Shown piece by piece: positions 36,565-50,500 of a stretch of 64,000 nucleotides of DNA. This DNA comes from Apoderus coryli. Taxonomy: Eukaryota > Arthropoda > Insecta > Coleoptera > Attelabidae. The position numbers and the translations under genes are program-made. A model generated the notes under the pieces. That model worked only from the letters and a program-made list of their open reading frames with translations, was not told the DNA's origin and made no database searches. The stretch lies in contig OU452202.1 of the NCBI GenBank assembly GCA_911728435.2, positions 11,015,135 through 11,079,134 on the forward strand. Direction: 5' to 3'. Positions within the stretch are counted from its first letter, which is position 1. The number at the start of each line of letters is the position of its first letter.

Positions 36565-39395
36565 TTAATCTAGGTCTAATAGCTCAAAAAGCTATTGTTA
36601 ATTGCGTAACATGTAATTTTTAGTTATTACTTCAGACACTATGAGTAAAATTTGTTCTTAAATTCAGTTATTGGCTGTTTTGTATCATTGAAAAAAATAA
36701 AATTAATTTAATATGAAATAAAATGTCTGCACGACACAATCGAACACTATAATTATTATTATTCAATTCAGGTGTCATTGTCAAACATGTTTGGACTCAG
36801 AGTTCCATTTTCATATGCATTACAATATAATAATAAATACTTTATTAAATAAAGTGTAAGTTTTTTTTTCTTTTGATAATATTAAAAAAATTCAGAAAAT
36901 TAAAAATATATATTAAAAATATTTCTTCTTTGTAATCAAAACATCAAATTTTAATTAGTGATATATAAACATGCACTTAAATCATATCAGTCAAATCATT
37001 TTTCATCTTAATATTAGAAGAAATACTTCAAAGGGATATACTCACAGATCTAGATCTGTGGATATACTCCTATTTGTATTTCAAAAATTAATTTTCATAT
37101 TGTTTGACATTTAACAAAAAAAAAAAAACACAAATTTTCACAGAGTAAGTAATATAACATGTTATATTGAAAGATTATTATATTATGAAGATGGAACTCT
37201 AGGTTCCGAAACATCTTTGGCAATGCTCTGGATTGAACAATCGTAGTAAGTAATCGATTTTGTAGAGTAGAAGTGTTTTATTTCCTCAGGCATCTCTCGA
37301 AAATATAAATTTAATTAATATCTATATTATAATAATTTTATTTAATAAAATTGAATAACAAATTAAGAATAGATTTGTATTATAATTGATTTAATATTGT
37401 GTCTCTCATACTTGCGGTCTACCTTTCATTGGATTAAGATATTCTAGGAGGGACGGACCTAAGGGGAAGCGCTGGGGGTATACGGTTTCCGTACTCAAGA
37501 AATTGCATACAACAGGCCCAATTTTTCAATATAAAGAACATTGATTAGTCCTAAATGCAGGCTTCGGAGTCATGCACATAAGTATATTGAACCTTTATGT
37601 TTTACTTTTAAAAAATACAGACGTTATTAATAAGTTCCTTTTCTTAAGCGATATTCATTGCAAAAAAAATTATCTTGAACGGTACAAATTTTGAACAGAA
37701 AAATCAATGTAAACAATACATTTTAATGGCGCTAGTGTTGAAAAATTCTCGAGACTAGATCAATTGACTTGTTTTCGAGAATATTCCCGACTATGAGAAT
37801 TTTCTGAAAACGACATATTAAAACTTAAATATAAATTCAGGAGTCATTAAATATTTTTTGCACACACATAACCAATGTTGGTTTGATCTTTGCTTAACAT
37901 TAACAAGTATTATATTAGGGTTATTCTTTCGTAGTGATTGATCGGAACAAGTTAGTGTGATTAAACTGAATTGAATATTTGGCGAAGAGTGTCTTTCAGT
38001 TGACTTCGAAAACTTGTGGAAACAACCAAATCTGCTCTGAAAACTGGAAAATTACTTCTACCATTTTCAAACTTTTACAATTTGTTCGTTTGATTCAAAA
38101 TCATATTCCAAGAATTCGAAATTATTATCTCTCAATATTCAATACTCTTAAAGATCTTTTCGTGCAAATTAAGTTTAACAAAATATACATTTATCCAAGA
38201 AAACTGTTGTTCCTAAGAACAAAAAAAGTATTCTATTTTCACCTCAGTCATATCTCAAAATGAAGCAAGTGCTCAAACACCCTTGGACAACATACCAGGT
38301 GTAACAGTTTGAGCAGCACTTTTGGATTTAAGTTGTACAACATTTAAGTCGTTTTGTTTATACTAATCCATAAATAAGACTAATTCCACAACAATAAACA
38401 AACCGGTCAAGGTTAGCAACGAGCAAATAATCTTTCGGACAAAGTCTGATTGTGAACTGGACAGTTATAATTCATAATATTGAAACCATCAAATCCTGCT
38501 CCGTTTATTAATCAACTTTTCATGTTTTGCACTGTAGTTTCAAAATGGCCGGATACTATTTTTAAGGATACTGGAGTATGCCGTTCGAAGTGTTTATGTA
38601 AATATTCCCGCAGCCAATGTTGGCAATCGGGATGAATTGTTTTTCCTCACTAAGTATAGGAAAGTATTTATTTATAGTTACTGCATTAGATTAGGCCGTC
38701 TAGGTTAAATAGAATCTCTTGTGTAGGTAAAACCCAGAGATCTAGTTTTCTAGATCTGTGGTAAACCCAGTAATATAGTCCGCTGCCACAAAATTATCTT
38801 TTTTTTATTAGATTTACGGACACAAATTCATGTTATAATTAAATATTTTTTCATTAGGAAAGAGAATTGTCTCATCGAGAACTACAATGGCCCCTGGCGG
38901 TATTTGGATTTTGAAAACAACATATTCATACTTTTCAAAATTGGAAATGAATTTGATCGCTCTTAGGTCGGTTTACTGCTGCTAAATATATTATTTTTCT
39001 ATATGGTACATTATTTTCTAGACAATAGTCTTTAAAATTATAATATATGAACTATAATAGGTATAGCCTCGGGTATAGCTAAGTGTTGATAGAAGATACT
39101 CTTCATTCAAAGGCATTCAAGTGTTAAGAGTTTTTATATTATAATCAATCACTATAGACTAAAATATAAGTAAAAGTAAGTATATTAATAATAATTTGTA
39201 TTACTGGCGATCCAGGATCTATGTTTGAAGTACCTTTTTATTTATCGTATTGTATAGAAGCTACGTGAAGGACCGACGAATTATATCCGGATATAAATGC
39301 ATCGATCTTATATAAATTACAGAAATTATTTTATTGTAAAAATATAATATTGTAAGTATGTATATTTTAAGAACATTTGTAAAACTATTTGGGTA
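36565..39395. other. Intergenic between PDAP1 and ECHDC3
   Basis: PDAP1 3' flank, then AT-rich sequence. A palindrome cacagatctagatctgtg sits near 37044. A 94-codon plus frame at 37979-38263 has no recognised domain. A decayed hammerhead-like motif is listed separately. No gene supported. Confidence 0.5.
37185..37221 (+). ncRNA. Hammerhead-like motif, type A, decayed
   Basis: UGAAGAU, perfect stem II GGAAC/GUUCC, GAAACAUCU, UUGGC. Core and stem III are damaged (the expected GU is CU; the initial C and stem I 5' strand are lost), but the layout and the AUG-GAAC block align with the motif at 51206. Confidence 0.3.
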
Positions 39396-41259
39396 TTATT
39401 TTTTCCATACAGGTTTTCGTTTTTGAATAAAACTATGCACACCTTCTTTACCATCTTGCATTTGTAAGTTTTCTACCATTTGCTCTCCACCTACATGATA
39501 CGCTTTTTTTAAATCCATTTGTATTTGCTTGTAGTAGAATCTTTTGCCTAATTCGATGACACTGCGGCTTTTCAATTTAATTGCATCAGCAATTGCATTT
39601 ATTTCACTATCTAAATCGTCACTATTTGCACAAGATTTTGATACCAAACCACATTGGCTTGCTTGTTGGGCAGATAATGGCATTCCTTCAACAATAATAA
39701 TTAACCAATGTATTTTAGATACTTTTACTAGAATTAAATGGAAACTCTACCTGTAAATAGCATATGTAGGGCAGTCATTTTATTTACACATCTAGCTAGT
39801 GCAACTCCGGGTGTTGAGCAAAATATTCCAAAATTTGCCCTTAAAAATCCATTTCAAATTTGTATGTAATAGTTAAAATAAATTTGAGTGGAAATATTAA
39901 AATCTCAGTTAGCTGCAACACTAATAAGCTACGGGTGTGCTGATTGGTCTTCGTGAATGGGCGACATCAGGAATGGCAATGAGGAGTGTATCAAATTTGG
40001 GCTGTTTTTTTTTCTTTTGAAAACTAATCTTTGTATTCGGTGAAGTAGCGCTTCTACCAGCGAGTCTAAAAGAATGCTCATCCAGCAAAATAATCTGCTT
40101 CATTAAGAAGATTCAGCTCCTGAGTGAAATATGAATAGGTATGAGCCACAATAGACCCTCGGGTGGTCTCAGTACAACTCTCTGAGATTTGGACCAATTC
40201 GTATTACATGTAGCTGAGTTCAAACTCATTTATCAAAAAACTACGTTTGGCACATTACAGAACAATTTGGTTTGTCGGAAATACACTCGAAATAACATTT
40301 TCAGTGTAATCAGATATATCTGTGCCTATAAATATGGATCCCCGAGACACTCAAAACTGGTAACCCGCCCTTTAAGAATCGCTTATATATATCTTAAGAG
40401 ATCACCTCAAAGTATTTAGACTTTTAGTTTAACGGCCATTTTTCTCAGATGATTGCAACTATTCTGCTAGTGTAGCACACATCGTGTCGCGCATTTCGGG
40501 TTGATTAATTCGGATATACCTAGTTTCTAGTTTCACATAGCTATTATGGAGTATGTACCTAGTTATATTAAGTATTTTAACGTCTATATAAATGTAGGGC
40601 ATACCCTGGTGTTGAAAATTTACTAGAATCAGTGCAAACAGCTATATCACATTGAGCAACCAATTGGCAGCCCGCAGCAGCTGCTAAACCGTTCACTTTG
40701 GCCAGAACTGGTACTGGGGAGTCTATAATACTTGACATAAGTTTAGATGCAGTTTCGAAAACTTTCTCCTGTATTTCTCGTCCATTCTGAGGATTCTTAA
40801 AATATAGGGATTATAGGTACCATAATAATTGGTCAATAATATATTATGTTCATACCAATTCTTTTAGATTGTGACCTGCTGAAAATATTGGACCATCCCC
40901 ATTTAGTACTATTACTCTTAAGTCATTATTATCTCTATCACTGTTTATGTTATGAATTAAATTTTCCATCATGGATAGTGATAAGGCATTTCTACAATAT
41001 AACACATTGATAATTGTCGATGTTCTAATTTACAATCGAAATTTTTCTTAGAGTGACCAATGAGTTGCACCTCTAGCATGTAGCACAAACGGATTGAGGT
41101 TATGTCTGGTTGATCTGTATAAAAAAAAAATCATATACTTTATACTTGCCTTGTTTTAAGATCGCACATTGTGATTGTTTTAACTCCATCTACAAATTCT
41201 ACTCTGGTTAAATTTGTGGATGAGGAGAGAGAATAAAATCGACGAACAACTTTAAACAT
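39396..41259 (-). CDS. ECHDC3: Enoyl-CoA hydratase domain-containing protein 3, mitochondrial
   Basis: Crotonase-fold protein of the ECHDC3 group, predicted mitochondrial (N-terminus MFKVVRRFYSLSSSTNLTRV). Five exons: 41259-41150, 40991-40856, 40795-40605, 39839-39751, 39685-39396; 816 nt in phase, 271 aa, slightly shorter than vertebrate ECHDC3 (about 300). Conserved blocks: TRNALSLSMMENL, RVIVLNGDGPIFSAGHNLKE (first oxyanion-hole region), VPVLAKVNGLAAAAGCQLVA (second oxyanion-hole region), CDIAVCTDSSKFSTPG, FGIFCSTPGVALAR, MLFTGMPLSAQQASQCGLVS, and the C-terminus EGVHSFIQKRKPVWKK. No catalytic claim is made, as ECHDC3 enzymatic activity is uncertain. The first intron has a GC donor (CAAG|GCAAGT). 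TATCGA-type motifs lie just upstream. Confidence 0.96.
41148..41149 (-). other. GC splice donor of ECHDC3 intron 1
   Basis: On the minus strand the exon ends ACAAG|GCAAGTATA. No GT donor preserves the frame nearby, and the junction restores KTRNALSLS, matching the family. It fits the GC-AG intron class, which typically has an otherwise strong consensus as here. Confidence 0.75.
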
Positions 41260-41311
41260 TGTTATTGTGTTTTTTGAACTTTGAATTTGAATAGGTAGTT
41301 AATAGAGAGCT

Positions 41312-41328
41312 GTCGATAATTCGATAGT
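41312..41328. promoter_or_regulatory. Paired TATCGA-type motifs upstream of ECHDC3
   Basis: tgtcgataattcgata contains two near-matches to the DRE motif (TATCGATA), about 60 bp upstream of the ECHDC3 ATG. Degenerate, so weaker than the SdhA and PDAP1 sites. Confidence 0.3.
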
Positions 41329-42739
41329 ATATTATATACCTCTATATTTTCGATTTTGTAACTGAATAATTATTATATTTTTAGTGAGAACGAGATATTT
41401 ACTTATGTTTTTCATTTGGCTATTTAAACAAAATTTTACGTTAGCAGTCTTTAGAAAATTTTCGTTTAATATTTGCTATAAATCATGACATGACAACATT
41501 ACAGCCCCTTGAATTGTTTCAGAATTGAGGTTCATCCAAAAACCGAACATTTCTCAGTCATGCCATTACGTCAACGTATTACAATCAATGCTGACGTTAC
41601 GCTATCCTCTTGTCTTAACCATCACACAAAAAAATTTTTGAGTGATAAAAACATCGAATTGATAAGGCATGCGTTATACAACCCTAAGTTAAAAAGTGCG
41701 TCAGGAAAAAAATTCTTACTTGCAATTTGGATTTTGCGAAAGTAATCGACTGTTTCCGTATAGGATAACCGTTATACAGGGCGTATCCCCAGGTTGTAGC
41801 GTTGATTTTTTTGCTAGCTAACGTTTCGCTGCATGATCATCCTGTCAGCATCTTCAGAGCAACTTTCCGTGACCGCGGCCAAATTGAAACTTCCAGCAGT
41901 TAAACTGAAACTTTTACGATTTATTCAGGAGTAGATATTGTTTCTATAAACCAAATATTGATTTTGCATATTTTATACGTGTAGGAAAATTTTAATCCAT
42001 GGATTCCATTGTATTGTACAGTTTGATAAGATTATTAAATTCTAGGTAGGACGGTTGATGCGTATATATCATTGTCTTTGTAAAGACAATGGTTGTACGT
42101 ATAACTAGTATTCAGAACGTTTTTAAGATTTCTACGGGAATTTTTTAAATTTGGTAGGGTCTGAATCAACATTTTGTAAATGCGGCAAATTACAAACATC
42201 TACTTATACCAATCTCCTGTTTTTGAAAAATACATACATACAGGGGTTTACAGGATACCCCTGTATGCAATATTTTAATAATTTGAAAAAGTAGTCTCTT
42301 AAGTGGGGTTGTAGTCGGTAAATGGTGGTAATTGGGTGTGTCAATATTGTGACAAAATTTGCGGCTCGAGGATCCGTCTGTGTAGTCATCTTAGGGTTTC
42401 CTGAGTTGGAGTAATTCATACTTGTTAGTGATTGAATACTGATTATGATGATGATTCCATGCTGCGTAAGAGAAGCAAAATAGAAAATAGGTATCTCATA
42501 AATTGTACGGGTTAGACAAAAAGAGAGGTATTCAATTAATTCAAATGTCAAAACCGCAATATGTATTGCTTTTATGTCAATGTCGTCTGTTGTAATTATT
42601 ATTACAATTTATTCTGGACTTTCGTGTTTTTGGTGCGAATAATGTCAACGAATAAGTGGAAAAAAGAAACGGGTTCCAGCCGTTAGCTTTACTGCTGATG
42701 AGAGCCGTTTACTCATTCCATTGGATTTATAAGACGAAC
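41329..42739. other. ECHDC3 upstream region, repeats only
   Basis: No gene recognised. It contains the hammerhead-like motif 41817-41860 and a small palindrome at 42237-42268 (tacaggggt ... acccctgta). A 78-codon plus frame at 41509-41745 has no known match. Confidence 0.5.
41817..41860 (-). ncRNA. Hammerhead-like motif, type C, intact core
   Basis: Minus strand: stem I GCU, CUGAAGA (intact CUGANGA), U, stem II GCUG/CAGC around a long loop, GAAACGU, U, stem I AGC. Both core strands and both stems are preserved. Deviations are one extra U after the core and a two-pair stem III with no loop. Confidence 0.4.
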
Positions 42740-43520
42740 ATATACTAGAAAACAAACATGTTTATTATTTTCTTGCACATCTTCGAAATCAAAGTATTCC
42801 TCATTTTCTTTAATTGTGATATTATGTATTACAGCACAAGCTACAATAATCATTTGAACTAACTCTTTTTTACATCTGATTCATACTGCTAATATTAAAA
42901 ATTTTCTGTTTAATATTCCGAATAGACGTTCCATGACATTTCTTTGGTGGTTTTCTATTGGGCTTTGGACATATGGATTTACTCATTAGCCTCTATCTCC
43001 AACTAGGACACCATCCATTTCGTGATTTGCTAGTCTCATTTTCGAAGCAGTTTGCTAAAATATGATTATCATTAGCAAAGCCAGGCCAACGACTTACCTA
43101 ATAAATTATTTTCAATTGAGAATTGCAAACAACTTGACAATTAAAAGAAAAATAGCCTTTTCGATTACGATATACATCTGAGTCTTCTCCCCAGGATGTG
43201 TACAATCTAAAGCTCCTATAACTCTAGGAAACTGAGATTATAAAAATCTCGTTTTGCGCCTTCTTGTTCCTCTTTGGTAATTTGGCAGAGAAATAGAATG
43301 AAGAAATAAGCATATAGCGGTAATTCCTTGTAAATTATTCGACCTGCAGTTCAGTTTTAAAAATCCCATTCAATTCTTTGTAAAAGGGTCGCAAATTCAA
43401 TATTAATAAAACCAAAACATCTCTTTGTCAGTCATCTCTCTCTGCTAGTATAAGCTCTTCGTAAATCACACTGCCTGTCAATCACCACTGATGAGTAGTT
43501 GTGGTCCACAACTTATGGAT
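42740..43520 (-). mobile_element. PIF/Harbinger transposase relic
   Basis: Minus-strand fragments in order: FPRVIGAxDCTH-like (near 43225), an EDxxVYRNRKGYFSFNCQVVC-like segment, MDGVLVGDRG (second Asp region, near 43010), HQRNVMERLFGILNRKF and IIVACAVIHNITIKENEE. These are the DDE_4 landmarks of Harbinger transposases. Stops and frameshifts throughout show a dead copy. Confidence 0.75.
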
Positions 43521-43535
43521 CAACGAAACGGTCCG
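43488..43535 (+). ncRNA. Hammerhead-like core, type B, copy 3 with expanded stem II
   Basis: Intact CUGAUGA followed directly by GU and closing AC, GAAAC: canonical spacing. Stem II is enlarged by an extra GUUGUG/CACAAC hairpin and has a damaged continuation. The GGAUC and ACGGxCCG blocks match the 5072 and 5845 copies. The expected U of the cleavage triplet is missing. Confidence 0.35.
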
Positions 43536-44502
43536 CAAGCAATTCGTCAATATTAAGAAATTGACAATGGAGCTGTCAATATTGACGCTTCAGTTGGTCA
43601 GTGGTATCCTTGTAGGGTGGTATCAATTAAATTAGTCTCCGGATGTCGTATAGTTCGCGGTCTATTTTATGTTAAAAATATTTTGTCTATGATCAGACGA
43701 TGATGATGAAGAGTTAAATCTTCTTTACATTGCATTTATAATTTTAGTTAAATTGTTGTATAATATATTTTGTGACGTTGTAATTGTTTATTACTTCGAT
43801 ATGTTGAAATTCGTTCCACAAATTTCATAAACAAACTAACGGTAGTTTATAATATATGTACATTTATTACTGACACAAATACTTTATTCAATAAACCTAC
43901 ATAAAGCGTACATCAGTCAATAAAAAATGCTGTTGAAAACCTTAACGTAAAGACGGAAAATTTAGATCTAGTATAAAGGAAAAATTATGAAAATAACATT
44001 ATAAGTAATAAAAGTAAATTAATAATTGCTAATAATCTGAGGACTGAATAATGTGATTATCTAGTAAATAATTAGTTTATCAGTCATATATCTATATCAA
44101 AAACATTTAAACGGCAAGAAATTAGTCTTACTAGTTAAAACAATAAAAAATACACAGTACATTTATTTATATGTATTGTAATTAAATTGTATTGATTAAC
44201 AATCTATTGGCAACACTGGATTTAAAGTACAACTTTTTAGGTTTTAATATAAAACAAGGAAATTTACTGTGTGATGTAACTTATAACACAGTTTTAAGGA
44301 TTCAGATTGTTCTGTTAATTACGATTTAAAAGAGAAAATAAACACCGTAGTATTATTAGAAAAAAACATACGTTTCTATACGTAAATAAATATTATCCCT
44401 GTAATTAGGTGTATTATTATTATTATAGATTTTTACAAAAAAAATTAACCTAGAAAAATTATTATTAATAATAAATTAACAGAATTAAATGGTAAAATAG
44501 CG

Positions 44503-47500
44503 TCATGAATTGGCACTCAGTTTTTCAAGACGTTTACTGAGCTGTTCAGCTGCGATTGTATTGTCGGGATTTTGTTGGTTGCCGTTTTGGTTCAGTTTAC
44601 AGCTGCCGGACCATTTGGCTTTACTGCTGGCATGAGTCTGAAAAAAGAAGAAACAACATACATTAAATTAGAAATTGGTTACAGAAGTGGTCAGAAACCC
44701 CCCTGAACCTTTTAAATAAGGACATGGATAGTCCCAGTTTTTAATATAAAATAGACTGCAGATGATCTTAATACCAGGCACAAGCCAGCAGAAAACCGGT
44801 AAAACGTTGAAACATTTGCTATTGCGGCGTGGTACGATTAGGGAATCCAACCGTTCCTCTAGAGCAGTAATTCCCAAAGTGGTCCAGGTGGACCCCCAGG
44901 GACGGGGTCTACGTTGTGCGTCACAAAAAATGGGGGTCCACAATCATAAGGGGGGTGCATGAAAATTAATTTCAAAGAAGTAAAGTTGGATGGAGTCACT
45001 TTTTCAATTGGCCAACTTTGCTTTTTAGAAAGAAGAAATAGGTAGTAATGTAGCTGCAGGGGGTCCACCGGATCCAGCAAAATTTTGAAAGTGGTCTATG
45101 AAACAAAAGAGTTTGGGAACCTCTGCTCTAGAGTTTGTACAGCAGCTGTGCTGACCTTCATCGATGACGTAAAGGACGTTCTCAGGCTGCAGACTTTACG
45201 AATGGCCCGCGATTGAAGATGCTTTGGCACACGCTCTGAAATTTTAAAGCCTGCAAACAAGCTAGTATCCTGTAGTAACAAGATGCTAAATAGAACTGTG
45301 GTAAAGTATGCGTTTCATCATCGATTCAACAAGCTAACTGATGTACCAGACCAACGAACACCAGCCAAAAGAACCAAGAAAATATCAGTTGTAGTTCCAA
45401 ATTGGAGAACGAGACCACTGAAGACTTCGTGAGATATGAAGACTCCACTCGACCGAATGTACAAGTATGTTCAGTTCATTATAGGTAATATAAAAAAATA
45501 AATAACCTAGTATTTGGAAATTTAAATAAATTCTTGACACCAGTGGGATTCGAACCTACACTCATTCTTGCCGGGCGAGTGTATTTTTTTGTCGCCTGAG
45601 AAATCACAGGGCAAGATTGGGCTAACACAAACTGGCGAATGGAGATTCTGCAGGGAAGAGGACGAAACTTCCTCATAGTAGAATGCGTCGCCATCAACAG
45701 TCAACGCAAAGAATGTTTAGAACATGACATCATACAAAATGGAGAGGTACCATCCCTAAAACCATTCATGTTAATGCTGCTCATCAGGGTTCTGGAACTT
45801 ATACTTAATACACGTCTCAACTTAGTTGAATATTTATGTTGTTTATATTAGAGGTGACGAACTTTACAATATTTTCCAATACCACTCGAGCCAAACCTCC
45901 CGTATACAAATTTTAACTGTTTTCTTTTAACCCTTACCAATGAAAGATCTCGTTTCCAAACTGTACCGCATTGCCCATCACAAACCATACATGGTCTGTC
46001 CAATGCATAACCTCCACACTCAGAGCAGTCTAATGACACATGGCTTTCGGCCCATGAAACACCACAGGTGAAACAACAATACATTTGATTGCGCAAATCT
46101 TCAATCGTAAGCATCTGCTCGGAGAGGGCTGGAGGTGACCAACAGGCCTCGGTTATATCGTCTAAGCTGTGGCTCAGAGTCGTTAAAGAACTGAAAAGAA
46201 ACAATTAAACTCAGTAACGCTAGAAGTTTTTCACTATTTTCTATAACTATTAATTGGCCTAAAATCGTATACTACGGCCGGATATACGATTAGACATAGA
46301 CATTGCCTAACAGACAACATTATTTTTCTAACTGGTTACGTATAAAAATATCAGTTTTGTTAGACCAGTAGATTATCTGATCTGATTATCATCAATTTAA
46401 ACTAAATTAAAGGATATGTAACAATTAATTGGTTTAACGAAGAGGGGTGTAATACATGTCTACTCCAAATCGGGAAATATAATAATTATTAAAACTTATC
46501 CAGTGTATCCAGACATGTTTCGAGCACACTATAATTTATCAGTGGATTATAATTATTTTTAAAAGTACAATATAAACTGTCTTGTGGTATCTCCACAACC
46601 GAAGACAAGTCGACACAACAAAAAGAAACGCAAACTTGTCTGCTCTAAGGACTTGGGTCCTCAACAAACAATTGATTCAGGAAAACGATTCAGATTGTGC
46701 CTATCAGCTTTCCAAAACATTGCACCTTAGTAGAAATGTTGGACATTGCGATTTTCCTGCTATCGAACCTCTTTCTCGTCAGTATGGCAAAGTAGGCATA
46801 TAGCATGGTGTTTAGATTAAAGTTGTTTTCACAAAAGTCAAAGCTCTGTCCCATTGTAAGCAATTTTTTATTGTTACGCCAATGCGTTTTGAAAATAGTA
46901 GGTACTTCATATTTTGCAAACCCATATTTATGGGTTTGCAAAATATTTATCTTGATTTTTTTAAATGGCACACTAGGTCTAGGGTGACTTACCCTGTATG
47001 TATATGTTACAAAATACGATTACAAAATAGTTTCCATATATCTTCCTTGCGACCGCTCACCGGCCGAGTACCTATGTACAGTAGGCTGGTTTGCTAACCG
47101 CATTGCGGTGTTGCCATTGTCTGTTTATGGCTTGTCTAAAGAAGGCTGTGCTTACGCTCCAAGATTTCCTGACATTTGTTCGAGAGTTTGGGTTTGAATA
47201 TTCTATAATGGCTGTCAACATGGCTTGATCTGTCGGGTTGTGTTTAATAAGTAAATATTTAATATTCGAAATTGTTTGTATTTTTTCAAATTATTGATGA
47301 AATTACTTTACACCTTTCTGCAAACTATCGGTAACAATATATGCAATCATTTCTAATAACAAAAATCCACAATAAAAAATACAAATAATTGTTCCAATTA
47401 GCAGAGTTAAAAATCTGGAAATTCATGATATTTTTATGAGAACATTTACACATTGTATGCAAAAAGGATTCACGTGGACAAACCGTGCTTTACGAGTTGA

Positions 47501-50500
47501 AAAAATATAATAGTCAATATTATCACTTCTGATAGCAAATGTACAATATTTTAAATTCCATGAAACATTGATCATTCCCAATTATTTATCTAAATATTTT
47601 TTACTAGTGATATAAAGGTAGGGGGTATTTTTATGGCCTAGGAGATGATCTTCGATATACCCCTTGGTATTTGTAAATTTAATAGAGAAAAACTACAAGT
47701 GAGAAAATATTTTGGAAACTTCTTAGCCACCACGCGTCTACACATCTCTCTGGAAACGGCGCAGGCGGCCATTTCGATACGGATATTATGCTTCAACCGC
47801 CATACCGTTCGTGGGTTGTTTCCACACTTTCTCTTCAAGATCTTCCCATCAAAAATAATTAAGGGGTGTAAGATCGGGGCTTTCTTAAACCATTTACGGA
47901 CAATAATATATACAAAAAATGTATTTTCAAATTATAAGCAGACCAATAGACACACAAACAAAATTAAATAAGCTATATTTCCCAAAACGCGTATGTCAAG
48001 TGAAAATAAAAAATATTTCAATTTCTACTATACCCAATAAGGGTGAAAACCCAGTGATCAGATTGATCTCAGACTATACTATAAACATACTTTAATCAAA
48101 ACACTAAACTCATGTCTATAACAGGTCACACATGAAACAAATTCTAAATTTGCGAATACGAAAATAAACTAACTTTAATCTTGATTGACATCACTTTTAT
48201 TAATAAATTGTTAAATTATCACATTGAAAATATTAGATTCAATAGAAAATATCATTCAAATTACAATATCAAATAATTCTCCCTTGCCAACGACATACAT
48301 CCGTATGAATTAAGCTGCTGAACGTTTACATGCTTCAAATTTGCATAAACAAATTTATTTATAAAAGAAAGATTACGTACTTAAAATAATTATATCCTAT
48401 AAAAATAACAATAGAATAAAAATACACTATTATTAATCAATTTGCTAAATAATAAAATTGGCAGATTAAAGAATAATTACAAATTTGTATTATATGGAAG
48501 CTTTAATAATTTAATTTGTTGGGTTATCTTAGTAGTTATAGACCTACTTTAGGTGCCTATGTATATTTCATTATTAAATATTAATACAATATTTGAAAAA
48601 AAGAGTATAAAATGAATTTGAAAAGTGCCAAAATTCGAAACGAAGTGTATCTAAATTTGTTTGTTATTTATGGAGATTGTGGCAGAATGATAACAAGAAC
48701 GTGTGATATACACTTATCTAAGGTTAACTCATACAAAAATGACTGTCACAGATGGTCAAAATTTTGATTTCTAAACATGTCTTAAAATTATTTGTTCAGG
48801 TGTTGGCCGCTGAATACACTGTTGACACAAATTGTTGATTATTCTTGACCAAGTATTATATTTATTGGCTTTCTAAAAGCCATCATGGCCAACTAAGTCC
48901 TATTGTAATAGAAAAATGTAAAATTGTCAATATTTTGAAAACTACACATTTTTGGAATAGACATCCTTTCATAAACTTGCCCTTTTTTGTGATGCAACAA
49001 AAATACAAATATATAAAAATTGGTGGTTGCCATTTAAATATTTTGGATTTTGACTCTTTTTTTCATTTTGATTTTATACCCTTTTTTTTCAAAATTGAAT
49101 TGATATTTACTAAAAAAATATACATAGGCGCCTAAAGTAGGTCTATAATTACTAGGATATAACCTCTGTTACATTCGCCGTAGACAATAAATAAATTTAA
49201 ATAATCTTCGTGCGTATAGTTAAATCGACCCCACATGATTATTTTAATTATTAAATAATGTCAAATACCTAACTAGAAATAATCACATTTCAATTGAAAT
49301 CGATTGTTTATTTAACGTCGTCATGGCAGCCCTCTTTAATTGCTGATATTTCGAAAACTACACATTTTTGTAATAAACAACTTTACACAAAGTTACCCTT
49401 AATTGAAAATATACCAAAAATGTTTGATATAATCTAAAAATGCAATATATTCCGGTATAACCGGAAGTGCCGCCATCTTGATTATTTTTGACGAGTTGGT
49501 ATACTGCCCAATTTTGGAAATTTTCTATTGCGTACTTTTTGAGAAATCGATCGCGTCGGTTCGTCGTGGGACACCCGGTATAACATATACATTAAGTCAA
49601 TTAGTGAAAGATAAGAGGAATTACAAATCACCTCACGTGAAAGTAACATGTAGATATTATAAATTGAAATAAAATTGATAAATCTGTGTGTAATTTTTAC
49701 GATTTTGTTAAATTCCAATGTATTATTCATAGTCTAAAAATGAATTCAAAATAACAATTAATTCTTTAAGCTTAACGATTTTTTGTTTTGTAATTAATTA
49801 ACTGTTGGATAAAAATTGTTATTTACTTTAAATTCGATTATACTGTTTTCTCCGGCAGTGCGGCTAGACAGTATTGCCGTTGATATGTAGGTACCCATTT
49901 TCGGTAGATTTTCATTCAAACAAAAACTACCAACATGAATTTCTAAAATAGGAACTTACTTCAATCATAATTTGAAAATGTATTACATTGTAATCCTAAT
50001 TTTCATAGCAACTTGTGGGAAATATTTAAAAATGCACGGGTAAATTTTCTGGTAAAAGTAGCATCGGTTATGAAAAATCACCATAGCAACGCCGACAATA
50101 CAAACAAACCAAATTGCCAGTTTAAATTATTTCGCTAATTTCGTAGGTTTCAAAGCTATTTTTATAATGAAAAACAGTGATAGTGAATTAGTCCATTTAA
50201 TACGTTTATGCCATTTTATCGTAGGAACTGTCCGCTTAAATTCATTTTGTTTGTTAGAATAGGGAAGTAAATGTGAAACAAGAAATTATCTATCCTTGTA
50301 GGCACGGGCAAATTAAATAAATTATATCTTTGTTCTTGCGAAATGTGATTAGTCACATTTATGTTATCAAAAAATTTAAGGCGCTTTATATAAGTATTTC
50401 CATAAAATAAAATCCTCTCTAAATAAGTGCTATTTATAAACCTTATTAACAATGAATAAATCGACCTTTCACTAGATATTATACTCGTTTGTCCTCTCCC

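Noticed and set aside
37979..38263. 94-codon plus frame after PDAP1
   Set aside because: No recognisable domain, AT-driven composition, no start context or splice partners.
44640..45500. Possible gene around the hAT MITE ([17 protein letters not shown] frame)
   Set aside because: Short frames with no known match inside an intron; more likely older repeat DNA.
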